A stretch of 38,374 bases of DNA, taken from Herpomyces periplanetae. Lineage: Eukaryota > Ascomycota > Laboulbeniomycetes > Herpomycetales > Herpomycetaceae. Below, one piece after another: positions 10,859 through 21,427 of this stretch. Below the pieces are notes generated by a model. That model was not told the DNA's origin. It made no database searches and was given only the letters and a program-made list of their open reading frames with translations. Each line of letters opens with the position of its first letter. Within the stretch, counting starts at the first letter, position 1. The stretch is taken from positions 1-38,374 of the forward strand of contig WMKJ01000113.1 in the NCBI GenBank assembly GCA_009733715.1, in the 5' to 3' direction. Made by a program: the position numbers and the translations under genes.

Positions 10859-13154
10859 TGTTGCATATACGCTAAATTTCAAATCGATTTGTCTGGTAAA
10901 TACGGGCCTAATACTCACCACTCATATGTATCATATCACACTTCATACACAATTTTCATTCTAGTGACGAAAAAATAACGGTATAAGGTTCAATATTCCT
11001 ATAACATTTAAAGTTGGCAATACTCTTAATATACTCATACGTTTAAACGTTGATTTGAAGCAAGTAATTTCGATATTTGCCGTCACTCAATCACTTAATT
11101 GATTGAAATGCGGGTGGGTGGAATTCAGATAAAGCCAAAATTCCATGAACCTTAACTTCAAATGTATAGGAGGTTAAGAGGGACACGGTTAAACTAAACG
11201 ACCAATACACTTACTTGCACTCGAATAATTATGTCTAGGAAACTACATGTCCTGCTTCTACTACGTAGCTAAATTTGTATACACTACTCAGTGTTATCCT
11301 GACTATTTTTCACTATTCGTAAACAGACTGACCTTTTACGTTATTTTCTAAGGTTGTACTGGCATACAAGCTCAATTTACAAGCGGAAATATGTGTGCAA
11401 GTACGTTTACGCTTGTCATTGTAAATTCCCCTTATCCCGGACTTTATATTACTGGCCAAATTTCCGAATTCCGGAACGAACGAGCAAGAGGATTGGGCTA
11501 ATTTTCGAGCAGACAAGCAACCTTCTCATAATTACATTGATACCAACGGTCCACTTCAACGTGATCATGAGCGTGTAGATTTAACTACAACCCCTCTACT
11601 CTCAAACCCATCCACCGGCATAAACGTGTCCAAGTCCTCCTGTAGTTGCACGTATCATGCTCCAAGGCTCGTCATCATTTACAAAATATGAATTATTATT
11701 TAACTGGGAATTCATCAATCTGCCTGCCTCATTCATTGAAATTGTATGGCATTTTTGCCAGAATGCATGCGTCGGCCCTATATGTCACGGTATAGTTGGA
11801 GATTGAGACGGTACATAGTCTCCACTGAATCGTGTAAACTTGCTATGTCGGAAGATTTTTGCGTTTATGAATTAATGGGAATTCAGAGTGGCAGTCCAGC
11901 CTCCGTATCGACAAAAATACAGCAGCTTTACTGTGGTTACTGGAATCAAGTGGACATACGATGACTATCGTAGATATCCTGCCTATGTATCTTGATTTAG
12001 CTTTTTGAAAAGCGTTAAGTGTGCATATGGGAACGATAGGTAGACAAACGATGCCAGGGGATACGTGCATAATGGGCGGTTAAGGATGTTGCAAGAATTA
12101 AAGTCTCTAATCTGGTCTCATTGCTATGTGACGTTTTGCAGGTGTATCCTGTCGGATAACATGAGATGAACGTTGAAGAGGGATTAAACGGTAGGAAATG
12201 TTTAGCCAATCCAATCTAGTTTAGGCTGCGGTTATTATGTCTTGATTCTCGCGGTCAGATCCTTTTTAATTGTGGATTGGAATCTCCTCTTGGTTGGCGT
12301 TACATTGTTAGGTAATTTGTCTTGGAATTCTCCACGCTAATGATCTCTTTATTCTTGCGTTAATGGATCTTCCTTACCCGTAGGAGTTGTGGAAAAAAAC
12401 AAAATCGAGTCAAATTATGGCGGAGGCGAGTCGAAACGAGACGCAAGTGGAGTGACTGTCAGATTGATGGTCCGAATGCTAAGAGGGGTATCGATGCATG
12501 TAATTGTCCCTCCGACCTAGATATGAGTACACTCTTTACTCTGGCTAGGTTTAATAGTTTTGTTCAACAGTGTCTTTCTCTCTCGTATAATGCTTTTAAG
12601 TTGGATTATTCCTCGTCCCGGGTACTTTGGTTCTAACGCTATATGGGAATGGTGAATACAAGTTTTAATTGTGAAGGGTTATAAGACTGACGCTTTCTTC
12701 TCATTTTACTATTTATTTGCCCGGATTAACAGATTGGAAAGTTTTTTTTTATACAATTTGGACTAGTGAGCGAGTGAGTGGATTGTCTTGTTGAGACTAG
12801 TCTGGACTGGCTTAGTCTAGCCTTATTTTGTCTGGTTGGCCGTCTTTCTCTCGAATCGTTCACCCGTTTACAATCAGCTGGTATGTGCAGTGGTTTTTTT
12901 TACTATATCGATATTTGGAAGAGTTGCAAACTGATTTGGTAGTTTATTGAAGTGCGTGAAGCTGTTTACTCAAGGTGAACCTGCAAGCTTGCTTCTCTTT
13001 GTCTTATCTACGTTTAAGGTTGGAGAGTGTGAGGGAAAAGCAACTTGTGTGTGTGTGCATGTGTGTACACTCTTATTACTTTATTTTAACCAGTTGGCAG
13101 AGAAAGCAAGGCAGAGTGAAGAGCTCCAAATCGATTGAGAATTGATATTGAGCC

Positions 13155-15371
13155 ATGTTAGAAACGTATTTCGGTCACGTCCGAACGCCTCAGGATGCAA
13201 TAATTCTCTTTGAAGCATGCCGGATTGGACTGTTGCCACGAGTTCAAAGAAGGTTGTCAGAACGGGAACGAAATCAGATTAGACCGGGATCAGTTTTCGT
13301 GTGGGATGAGCGAGAAGCTGGAATGCGTCGTTGGACAGATGGGAAATCGTGGAGTGCAAGTCGAGTATCGGGTAGTTTTCTTACGTATCGTGAAATGGAA
13401 GGGAAACGAGGGGGGAATGGGTTAGGACCATCTAAACGGAAACATGGATTACGGTATTTGAGCAATTCTGAAGTTATAAATTCCCATCAAGTATCAACGT
13501 CCAATGGGCAAATGTTAATGAAAGGCGGAAGTGCGATGGCCATGTCGCCGTCGGCAACGACGCAATCGGCGTATGAAATGGATACGGGAGATGACCCTGA
13601 TGGATATCATTATAAGATTAATGGATTAATGAAGCAATCGTTCAGTATTACGACGGCAAGCGGTCAACATTTACATCTTATTAGTTATTACGCAAGGTCA
13701 CACTTTTTAATGCAATCATTAAGGCAGCCATCAACGGATCCAGCGCTTCGAGGAATTTTACCTCAGAGAGGCTTATATCCTGAACCAACGGTATTTGAAC
13801 CTCCATCAGGACATAAATCGAGTATTGCACCCAAAAGATCATTTCGTGCCATTGGGTTGCGAGGTGGTGGGAATGGAGTTGGTAACTCATATAATCAGAT
13901 ATCGGTGGGATGTGGTGCGCAAAGTTATCGTGGCAATTATTATATGGGGGATTATGGTCAATCGGTAAGAAATTGTTGGGGTACGGGAGATCAAAGATCG
14001 GTGTCATTATCACATGTATACGCGGGAAACAAATTGTCACAGGATCACTGTGATAATGGATTGAGCGAAATTGCGGGGTACGCAGAACCGGCGATTGGAG
14101 GGGGAGCTGGATTACGGGCCAGTAGCTCGACGGTATTGCCACCACCGACGGGATTTCAGCAAGTGTCACGATATAGGGACGATATGATGAATGGGAGGTC
14201 AGGACAATGGAATACAACGGGGACAGGGACGACTATGACGACGGCAGCCGGGGCAGTAAATCCACTGGGATTGGGATCTGGATCCACAATCACAACGACA
14301 TCTACATGTACATCTGCATCCGCATCGCCGTTATCATCATCACTTTCTATATCGGATTCTGTGTCAATCCGGATGCCAGTACCAGCGTCTACTTCAATAC
14401 CCGTTACATCGTTAGGCTATTCCTCAGCTTATCGTGGAACAGCTGGACCTACAGATTATAATTCGGCAAATTTAACGGGGGAATTATATTCACAGTTGCC
14501 AACACTTGTAAATGTGTCAGTATCATCTACACCGACACCTACGCCAAATTTAGGTTTATCGTCGGCTTCTTCGACGGCTTCATCAGGTTCATCGATATCA
14601 TCATCATCATCAGCATCAGCATCATCATCTTGTTCGCCATGTTCATCATCATCATCGACAATGATGACGAGTGCAAGAACAACTACATCGAGTAGTTCGG
14701 TTACTTTACCATCAATATCTACATTGGCACGAAATACCAAAGCGATGGTTCCCAGTATAGGGGCGTTAATCAATAACGACATTTCCAATTGTCAAGATGA
14801 AACCATAGCGGCAGGATTCCGCTTGAATAAGACGGTACCTGTAACGGAAACTTTTATGATGAAATTGAATTCAACATCATTATCATCAAGTTCATCAAAG
14901 TCGTCTATTTGTTCCGATACATCATTTGTGTCTTCAAGTTTGGGAAATGTGCCGATTTCAAATAATTCATCCTTTACCGGTACTGGGAATGGGAGTACGG
15001 GGGGGAACGGGAGCGGGAGCGGTAGTGGAAATGGAAACGATTCCAATCCAACTCCGGTTGGAATGAATAGTCTACAACGATTAATCCATGATTACGGAGT
15101 TGGGCATGAATTCCGGGAACCATCTCTGTCGCCACGGGCCAAAAGTAACCTGAGTTTTAGCAGCGGATCTGATACTTTAACGTCATCACCGCCGGGCCAA
15201 CGCGAGTTACCTGCACCGTTTAAAGGGTGTGCAATGAATTATCATTTGAATTTTGAAATGGATTTTGCAAGTTTGCGCAAACTTGACGGGGCTCTTTTTG
15301 GTACAACAGGAACTGGTACGCCGGCGGCCAGTTCAGCCAATTTCCCAAGTTCGTGTGGGCGCCGGATGTAA
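13155..15371 (+). CDS. WOPR-domain transcription factor (Gti1/Pac2/Wor1/Ryp1 family)
   Basis: WOPR proteins are fungal DNA-binding master regulators of morphology, dimorphism and virulence programmes. This is a single exon of 738 aa. The N-terminal WOPR half begins at once (YFGHVRTPQDAIILFEAC) and contains PGSVFVWDE (44-52) and RWTDGKSWSASRVSGSFLTY (59-78). After a variable loop of ~75 residues the second half has DGYHYKINGLMKQSFSI (149-165) and HLHLISYY (172-179). From ~residue 215 the protein is low complexity: Gly/Asn stretches, then long Ser/Thr runs encoded largely by TCA/TCG repeats (14570-14700), typical of the disordered tails of this family. ATG 13155 gives the canonical start, two residues before the conserved block. 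The family has two branches (Gti1-like and Pac2-like) and I cannot assign one. It stands alone between a 4.8-kb upstream and a 3.5-kb downstream non-coding region. Confidence 0.95.
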   Translation: MLETYFGHVRTPQDAIILFEACRIGLLPRVQRRLSERERNQIRPGSVFVWDEREAGMRRWTDGKSWSASRVSGSFLTYREMEGKRGGNGLGPSKRKHGLRYLSNSEVINSHQVSTSNGQMLMKGGSAMAMSPSATTQSAYEMDTGDDPDGYHYKINGLMKQSFSITTASGQHLHLISYYARSHFLMQSLRQPSTDPALRGILPQRGLYPEPTVFEPPSGHKSSIAPKRSFRAIGLRGGGNGVGNSYNQISVGCGAQSYRGNYYMGDYGQSVRNCWGTGDQRSVSLSHVYAGNKLSQDHCDNGLSEIAGYAEPAIGGGAGLRASSSTVLPPPTGFQQVSRYRDDMMNGRSGQWNTTGTGTTMTTAAGAVNPLGLGSGSTITTTSTCTSASASPLSSSLSISDSVSIRMPVPASTSIPVTSLGYSSAYRGTAGPTDYNSANLTGELYSQLPTLVNVSVSSTPTPTPNLGLSSASSTASSGSSISSSSSASASSSCSPCSSSSSTMMTSARTTTSSSSVTLPSISTLARNTKAMVPSIGALINNDISNCQDETIAAGFRLNKTVPVTETFMMKLNSTSLSSSSSKSSICSDTSFVSSSLGNVPISNNSSFTGTGNGSTGGNGSGSGSGNGNDSNPTPVGMNSLQRLIHDYGVGHEFREPSLSPRAKSNLSFSSGSDTLTSSPPGQRELPAPFKGCAMNYHLNFEMDFASLRKLDGALFGTTGTGTPAASSANFPSSCGRRM

Positions 15372-16680
15372 CGGTGGTCGTGATCGTGCGAAGGCCTCAC
15401 TTGCACAACCATTTTTTTGAAAAATCGCCCTTCCCTTTTATACATCACGGTTCCATTATTTCTGATCAAAGGATCTGTGCAGCAGACTCTTGATAATATT
15501 ATCGCATGGGGGAGGATCAATTGTTCAATGGATGCCTTGAAGAATCCTTAGGTCCATTTTTCAATTCCGTGAAATCGACTTGCATGGTCAGCGGAACAAT
15601 CGTGAGGATTGATTTGTCGAATAATATCTGCTGCGTCCCGTATCCGTTAGCAAAACAAGGATGTCTGGGACTTGGGCATCTTTTAATTTTTATTCGCATT
15701 TTCTTTCCCCGCTCGCTCGCCCGCTTGTCCGCCCGCTCATCCAACTTTAAACTGTTTCCCCACGCCCGTTCGACCGTCATTATCTTGAACTTTTTTGGTC
15801 AATTATTACGTCAATTCTCCATTTTACATCGACCTTCTAAACCATTGGCTACATTGTCGTACTAGCGCTGGTCAATCCCACCGGACTTGTTGACCACGAT
15901 TCCCAAGTATCTTAAATGCTAATCCATTCTGGCCTGTCGATGCAAACTAAATTTTATGCTTAAACGGGCGGGCGGGCGTACGGGAATTCATTTTCATGCG
16001 TGCGCGCTTTTCTTCAATCCGTTTATTCTCGTTAAAGCTAAATTCTCGCCTCCCGTTCACTTCCTACCCACGAACATCTACATCCCTTCTCCCTTTTCCC
16101 CTCCCTCCACGCTAATTCCCCCGTGTCACCCCCAGATCTCGTTACTCTTTTTTACCCAATCCGGTAATTTTCCTCCTCCGCAATTCTTCTTCCGCTCATT
16201 TCCATCCTCTCCCCCCCCTAGTAAAGCAATCCGTCTGTCTTTACATCCCCCAATCAAACTACTCATCTATCCCGCATCGTGTGCTATTACTGCCACTCTT
16301 ACTACTCTCTCTCTTGTCAATTCAATTCAATTCAATTCAAATAATCCCTCCTTCAATACCCTCCCACCCTTCCCCCCCGTCTTCCTATACGTTTTTATAT
16401 CTTCCTTTTCATCTATCTTATCCTTCCCTCTCGTATCACCTTGTCATCTTGTCTTCGCTTATCTTGGAAATTGTTATTTTTCTTTTCATCCTAACTGCAA
16501 TAATCCAATTCTCTTCATCTCAACTTCTCCTCTAGCTCCCCATTTCCCATTCTCGTCATCTTTTCTAACTTTGGAATGATTTTATTTCCTAATTCCGATA
16601 TTATTCTAAATCCCCACCCCAATCCTTGTCCTTTCATCCGTCCAACTCTCCACTGGTTTATCTTTCTTTCTTTTTGCAAC

Positions 16681-16708
16681 GGGGGGGAGGGGGTTTTCCC
16701 TTCCCCCC
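16681..16708. repeat. G-run / C-run imperfect inverted repeat
   Basis: G7-A-G5, then TTTT, then CCCTTCCCCCC: an imperfect hairpin with a T4 loop inside the C/T-rich block. It can also be read as a G-rich, quadruplex-prone tract, but with only three clear G runs. Confidence 0.4.
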
Positions 16709-17044
16709 AAACCCTACTTCTCTCCCCTTCATGCATCACCACAAACTTGACCCGTGGGTCAAGCATTCCTCCAACTCTCCGCTTCCTTCAAACAAGTCTG
16801 ATTTCCCGCCTTGCAAATGTCATGTACCAATTTGTCCATTTTTATCCAATTTTTTCAGCTACCAAAACCTCCGTTTTTTCCTTCATCCTTGCAAATCTTA
16901 ATGCCACGCTAAACCGTTTACCTGAACATTTGTTAAATTACCGATAAATCCTAGTTTCTCATGTTTCACCGTAGATCCCAACAACATCATTTGTCTAGCT
17001 GACTACATTCGCTCTTCATTTCATCCCCCCAAGTTTACCGTATC

Positions 17045-17058
17045 ATCGATTAATCGAT
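17045..17058. repeat. 14-bp perfect palindrome ATCGATTAATCGAT
   Basis: The sequence equals its own reverse complement. It lies in non-coding sequence; a homeodomain-type or dimer site is possible but nothing else supports it. Confidence 0.45.
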
Positions 17059-18495
17059 TAATTGTGTATTTGAGTCTATTTCAATCCTTTCTAAACTCAA
17101 GCGCCCTTTCGAGTATGCTTGCTTGCTACCTCTGGATCGTGAACAAACCAGCATCCCGCGATCTCTCTATATCTTCACATTTCCCGCTTGGTGAAAAGGG
17201 CTATTTTCTTTCTCTCGTTTGCCCACATCCACTTAAATCAACTTTCCGTATTGCCGCTTTTAAATCTTTCTAACAAACTTACCATCATCCCTTCCACCTA
17301 AACTCCCTTACTCCATCTTTCATGGCTCACCTCCACGGCGTTAAGCTAAATCCCGCCGAGTATCCCCTATATATCCCTTACCCACGTCCGCTTGTAACAA
17401 CATGCATTCGTCTCATCTTTTTAACCTATTTACGGGTATAATTAAGCTTGTTTAATCTAGATTTTACACGTCCTCCCTCATTGTATCCTGTACACGTTTA
17501 ACCCTTGCCTTGACTAGCTTAATGAAACGTTCAACTATTAGTATATCCTCTCCTCATCCTCACGCCTGTCCGTTTAACTCCGTGCCCATTCCATCATAAT
17601 TCATGGATCCTTCCAACTTGTCCCATCGACTTTACCCCCTTCATCCACGCCAAAAACTTGCCACTCACTGTAATATCACCATGTTAGATGCATAGTCCAC
17701 GACTTTAAATTATGTTTACTCTGTACAAACCCATTAACAAACCTGCCCATACCAACATCTCTTCCGTAATAACTCCCCCAATTTATCAGTCATCACTCTC
17801 CCATTGCTTAATCCATCTTTACACCCTCCAACGCCCGCGCGCCTAATATTCACCCCATTGCGCTAACCATACACTCCCACATTAGTGTTCCATGATACTA
17901 TTTTCCCCATTTCCAACATCTCTCACACCTTAAATTGTTTCTCATTTTTACACTTTCACCCAGACTTGATAATGCCGCTAAATTGTCATCTCCACCATGC
18001 GATAAGCCCATGTAACCTTAATCGTAACGCTACCTACCCTGTTTTTCATCCCTACGACTTACCGTACGCCTGCTAAGCGTCCTCGTGCCTACGTAGATAA
18101 ACGTCCAATTACTTCTGTGCACACTATACCGTTTAACACTGGGTACGCCCCATCACTCATGGGTGAGTGTCACGTATTACATCTTTACTTCGCTTCCACC
18201 GTACATAACAAAACTATCCCAATCCTCTAACCCATTTTACGTAAAATTTACGTGACCCGTACATAATCCTACGATAAGTAAATAAATCTCTTCTTCTCCT
18301 TATCATATAGGTTGCCTTGTATTCACCAATTCTCTAATCACTTTTGTACATTCACAATAATTTACAACACCATCTAAACTTTATACGCCTACACACCCCA
18401 AACCGTCCAACTATCCTCACTTCACCATGTTTCCCTCCCCTTTACCCAACTTTATAACACTACAACACCCTCCCAACCCCAAAACCTTTCCAATC

Positions 18496-18525
18496 CTACT
18501 ACTACTACTACTACTACTACTACTA
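18496..18525 (+). repeat. (CTA)10 microsatellite
   Basis: Ten perfect CTA units, 30 nt, about 370 bp upstream of the eL18 start codon. Likely length-variable. Confidence 0.85.
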
Positions 18526-18890
18526 ACCAAGTAACCCATTAACAATCCATTGTAAAACGTCCACTATCAAAATCTCCCTTGCCTTGAACCATAAACCAAA
18601 CCGCCTCCCCTCCAAACATAGCCCCCGAGTCGGCTGTGCTACGCCACACCCTTCGATTAAGTAAGCTCGCTACACGCACGGGAGAAAATTATGCCAAGTC
18701 ATGACGATGCCCGTCAAAACCACACTGACAACGACGACGGTGATAATATTGACTTTAAAAATCCGTAAATGGAAGAACAATCCATTGTGATTAAGGCTAA
18801 AGTTTTGTAAAGTTTTACGCCCCTTTTCCTTTTCACGTCCAAAACAAGCGCTCGTTATCCACGGGTAAAAGTGGTAAAATCCCTTAAATC

Positions 18891-19726
18891 ATGGGCAAGT
18901 TACCACATTTCACTTTTTTATATACGTCTAGCGAATTAGTTACCGAGAGTATTTATTAATTAACGAGGGAATTGCAGGTATCGATTTAAAAAAACATCAT
19001 GTTCGATCATCACATCGAAAAGCTCCTCGTACGGAAAACGTTTACACACGCTTACTAGTTAAACTGTACCGATTTTTATCTCGTACGTTGAAATCTTTTC
19101 TTTTCCAGGCTAAATACAACCGTGTTCACGACTTACTTCTCTACACACGTTAACTTCCTTAAACCATTTTAACCGCTTAACCCCGGTGTATACATTTGCG
19201 CCCACAGGTCGAACTGATGCTCCCTTCAATGATACCGTTCTTCGTCGTTTGTTCATGTCCCGGATCAATCGACCTCCCACCTCTCTAAGTCGTATAGTAT
19301 CCGTCGCTGCCCCCAAAGCCTCCCCCAACGCGGCCCATGGCAAAACCATCGTGATAATTGGTACTGTTACCGATGATAATCGACTTCTTCACCTCCCTAA
19401 ATTATCCATTGCTGCACTTCGCTTTACTGCTACTGCCCGCGCCAGAATTTTAAAAGCCGGTGGTGAATGTCTCACCCTGGATGAACTAGCTTTACGCGCT
19501 CCTACCGGTTCAAATACCATTCTTTTACGCGGTCCCAAAAATGCCCGTGAAGCTTTCAAACACTTTGGCTTTGGTCCCCACTCGGGAAAGGTACTGTTTA
19601 CTCATTTATCCCATTTCCATCTTTCCACTTCATACTAATTCCTTCCAGAAACCCTACGTAGCCAGTAAAGGTCGTAAATTCGAACGTGCTCGAGGTCGAC
19701 GAAGGTCTCGTGGTTTCAAAGTTTAG
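18891..19726 (+). CDS. RPL18: 60S ribosomal protein eL18
   Basis: eL18 is a component of the large ribosomal subunit. Exons are 18891-18894, 18978-19082, 19208-19590 and 19649-19726, giving 189 aa (yeast 186). Exon 1 carries only ATG plus one base. The spliced protein starts [18 protein letters not shown], continues with [76 protein letters not shown], and ends [16 protein letters not shown], matching eL18 along its whole length. Intron 1 is GC-AG (separate entry). Intron 2 (19083-19207) has GTACGT, intron 3 (19591-19648) GTACTG with branch TACTAAT; each restores the expected residues. CTG encodes the conserved Leu of LTLDEL, so the standard code applies. It is followed 500 bp later on the same strand by uL15, a member of the same L15/L18e fold family. 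Confidence 0.97.
18895..18977 (+). other. GC-AG intron of eL18 (intron 1, 83 nt)
   Basis: Donor G|GCAAGT and acceptor TTGCAG join ATGG to GTATCGAT, giving the universal eL18 start MGID. The only nearby GT (after ATGGGCAA) puts the next exon out of frame and reaches a stop in four codons. GC donors usually carry this strong AAGT context. Confidence 0.88.
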
Positions 19727-20226
19727 CCTACACTCCAAATACATGTTAATATCAATGTTAAAATTACTCACCCACCATACCTGGTATCTACAAATTTACC
19801 AATGGTCTTGATAATGGTGAAGGTGATTTACTGCACTTGAATACATTAATTCTACTTTCCCTTTCTACTCCTTGCCCTCTCCTCCCTCCCTTCCCCTCCC
19901 CCAGGTCACGTGGTTGCATAAGTAATCCCCTCCTCGCTTACGCCCAAGCGCTCAGGCACACACACGGGCCAAAATTTTCTTCCACAGATAGTCGAATTTG
20001 TGAGCACGTGCGAGGTGGGAATAAGTTGTTAAGTTTGGAGATATTGTGATTTTCCACTTTCGTACGTACGCTTTATACACATTTACTTTATTACGGTTAA
20101 ATCGAGCGCACGCCGGCGTGAATATTAATCTAGACCACATTATAACGTTTAAAAGCCAAGTCATCTTTCCCTTCGCTTCAGTCGGATACATCAAAGAAGC
20201 GAGAGTGCGTTACGTAGGTATCAAGT
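19727..20226. other. Spacer between eL18 and uL15
   Basis: 500 bp, C/T-rich around 19850-19900, holding the eL18 3' UTR and the uL15 promoter. GTCACGTG lies at 19905-19912 directly after the pyrimidine tract. No coding frame is supported. Confidence 0.6.
19905..19912 (+). promoter_or_regulatory. GTCACGTG (Cbf1-type E-box) upstream of uL15
   Basis: Perfect RTCACRTG match, 315 bp upstream of the uL15 ATG and just after a C/T tract. Cbf1 with Tbf1 controls ribosomal protein genes in Candida albicans, so a role here is reasonable but inferred. Confidence 0.4.
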
Positions 20227-20894
20227 ATGCCTACCCGACTTACCAAGACACGTAAACAGTGAGTGGGCGTGGGCGTGTGCGTGTGCGTACACGCTTAAAT
20301 CGTCTAAATACACCAGGCTAACGTTAGATTATCCTCCACGTGTGTGGGATGGAGGATAATTTAATCCACATCAAGCCGTGGCCACGTTTCAGCCGGTCAC
20401 GGACGCGTTGGTAAACATCGCAAGCACCCCGGCGGTCGTGGTATGGCCGGTGGTCAACATCACCACCGTACCAATTTAGATAAGTACCATCCGGGTTACT
20501 TTGGTAAAGTTGGCATGCGATACTTTCACAAACTGGCAAATCACTTCTGGAAGCCTGTCATTAACGTTGATAAAGTATGTGTTTCTCGTGCTCCTCCCGC
20601 TTCACTCCACTTGAATTTGCTGCGCTGCCCTAAACACATGCTAACCACCGTATACTTTCCGCCCGCCCCCAGCTCTGGTCTCTCGTTCCCCCCGACGTTC
20701 GTGAAAAGTACCTCACGGGTAAGGCAACCTCCGGAACTGCCCCCGTACTTGACCTTCTTTCCCACGGTTACGCCAAAGTTCTCGGAAAAGGTCGCTTGCC
20801 CAGTGTACCCTTGATCGTACGAGCTCGTTACTTTTCCAAGGACGCTGAAGCTAAGATAAAGTTAACCGGCGGCGTTGCTCAACTTGTCGCCTAA
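20227..20894 (+). CDS. RPL28: 60S ribosomal protein uL15 (L27a/L28)
   Basis: uL15 is a large-subunit ribosomal protein of the core. Exons are 20227-20258, 20376-20574 and 20673-20894, giving 150 aa (yeast 149). The spliced product reads [10 protein letters not shown], then [94 protein letters not shown] and [18 protein letters not shown], colinear with the family to the last residue. Intron 1 (20259-20375, GTGAGT..CAAG) holds a 16-bp hairpin between branch site and acceptor (separate entry). Intron 2 (20575-20672) has GTATGT, GCTAAC and CCCAG. It is convergent with the hexosaminidase gene; the stops are about 530 bp apart. Confidence 0.97.
20323..20365 (+). promoter_or_regulatory. Hairpin between branch site and 3' splice site of uL15 intron 1
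   Basis: Arms 20323-20338 and 20350-20365 pair over 16 bp (11 perfect central pairs, two G-U overall) around an 11-nt loop. The stem begins right after CTAAC (20318-20322) and ends 10 nt before the acceptor AG at 20375. Both intervening AG dinucleotides (20326-20327 and 20353-20354) lie inside the stem. Confidence 0.6.
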
Positions 20895-21427
20895 ACTCCC
20901 CCGTCACGTCTGATCCCTCCCACGTTAAGTATAGCCTACTACTCTCCGTGCTCATTTGTACGTACTAGTCTGTCCTGACAAGTTAATGCAACTACTTCCC
21001 TCCTCAATTCTCAATCACTACTCTTCCGCGCTAAACTTCCCTTCCAATACCCCGTTACACCTTCCAAAAATATGCTTTTGCGGGGAAGGAAAAATGTGGT
21101 TTCGCTTCCCAGGAGCGACGGTTGAAATGTGGGTGTAACGTTAGTGTCCCTCCCATAACGCTAGTCAGGTACGTTCACCTGAACAGAGGGGCACTGCCAA
21201 AGGCAAAACCTGTCATTTGAAAATTCGAAAAAAATATTAATTTAATTAATACTCTAGCTACACTCTACCAAATTAATCGTCGTATAACTACGTATAAGAA
21301 ATTGCCACTAAATGTCACCATACAAACACTGCCCAAATTCCCGGGAAAATCTCTAATATATATCGATATATGTGTATTGCGCATGGGATAAGGCAACAAA
21401 ACTTCACTATCTTGCAAACCCAACCAA
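20895..21427. other. Convergent 3' region uL15 / hexosaminidase
   Basis: About 530 bp between two facing stops: C/T-rich on the uL15 side, AT-rich near 21230-21400. It holds both 3' UTRs. No gene or strong hairpin noted. Confidence 0.6.

Larger units (their letters stand above)
8316..13154. other. Long gene-free region upstream of the WOPR gene
   Basis: 4.8 kb in which no frame looks coding on either strand. From about 8960 to 9850 the + strand is strongly purine-rich, ending in a 30-nt pure purine run (9794-9823). At about 9900-10030 it changes to a GC-richer patch with CACGTGAC. Further on are alternating purine-pyrimidine stretches (10210-10250, 10585-10620, 13045-13070) and (CATG)5 at 10839-10858. 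It may be a long regulatory and leader region of the WOPR gene; wide upstream regions are known for WOR1 of Candida albicans, but here that is inference. Confidence 0.5.
15372..18890. other. Pyrimidine-rich non-coding region between WOPR and eL18
   Basis: 3.5 kb. The first few hundred bases are the likely 3' UTR of the WOPR gene. From about 15960 to 18600 the + strand is strongly C/T-rich, producing long Pro/Ser/Leu/Phe-rich frames (e.g. 15956-16579) that look like composition artefacts. It contains (TTCAA)n near 16317-16340, a G-run/C-run inverted repeat at 16681-16708, the palindrome at 17045-17058 and (CTA)10. The eL18 promoter should lie in the last few hundred bases. No RNA gene recognised. 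Confidence 0.55.

Noticed and set aside
13681-14217. 178-codon - frame inside the WOPR gene
   Set aside because: Antisense shadow with no recognisable domain.
14456-14788. Asp-rich 110-codon - frame inside the WOPR gene
   Set aside because: Antisense of TCA/TCG serine repeats; a shadow of the real gene.
15506-15865. 119-codon + frame just after the WOPR stop
   Set aside because: No recognisable domain, close to the WOPR stop; best read as 3' UTR.
15956-16579. 207-codon + frame in the WOPR-eL18 spacer
   Set aside because: Made of Pro, Ser, Leu, Phe, as any frame through C/T-rich DNA would be; overlapping frames are also open; no motif or homologue recognised.
18691-18768. 25-codon ORF 122 nt upstream of the eL18 ATG
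   Set aside because: Could be an upstream ORF, but the eL18 transcription start is unknown and ribosomal protein leaders are usually short.
19083-19108. Strong-looking acceptor TTTTCCAG early in eL18 intron 2
   Set aside because: It would leave a 26-nt intron with no branch site and an immediate in-frame TAA.
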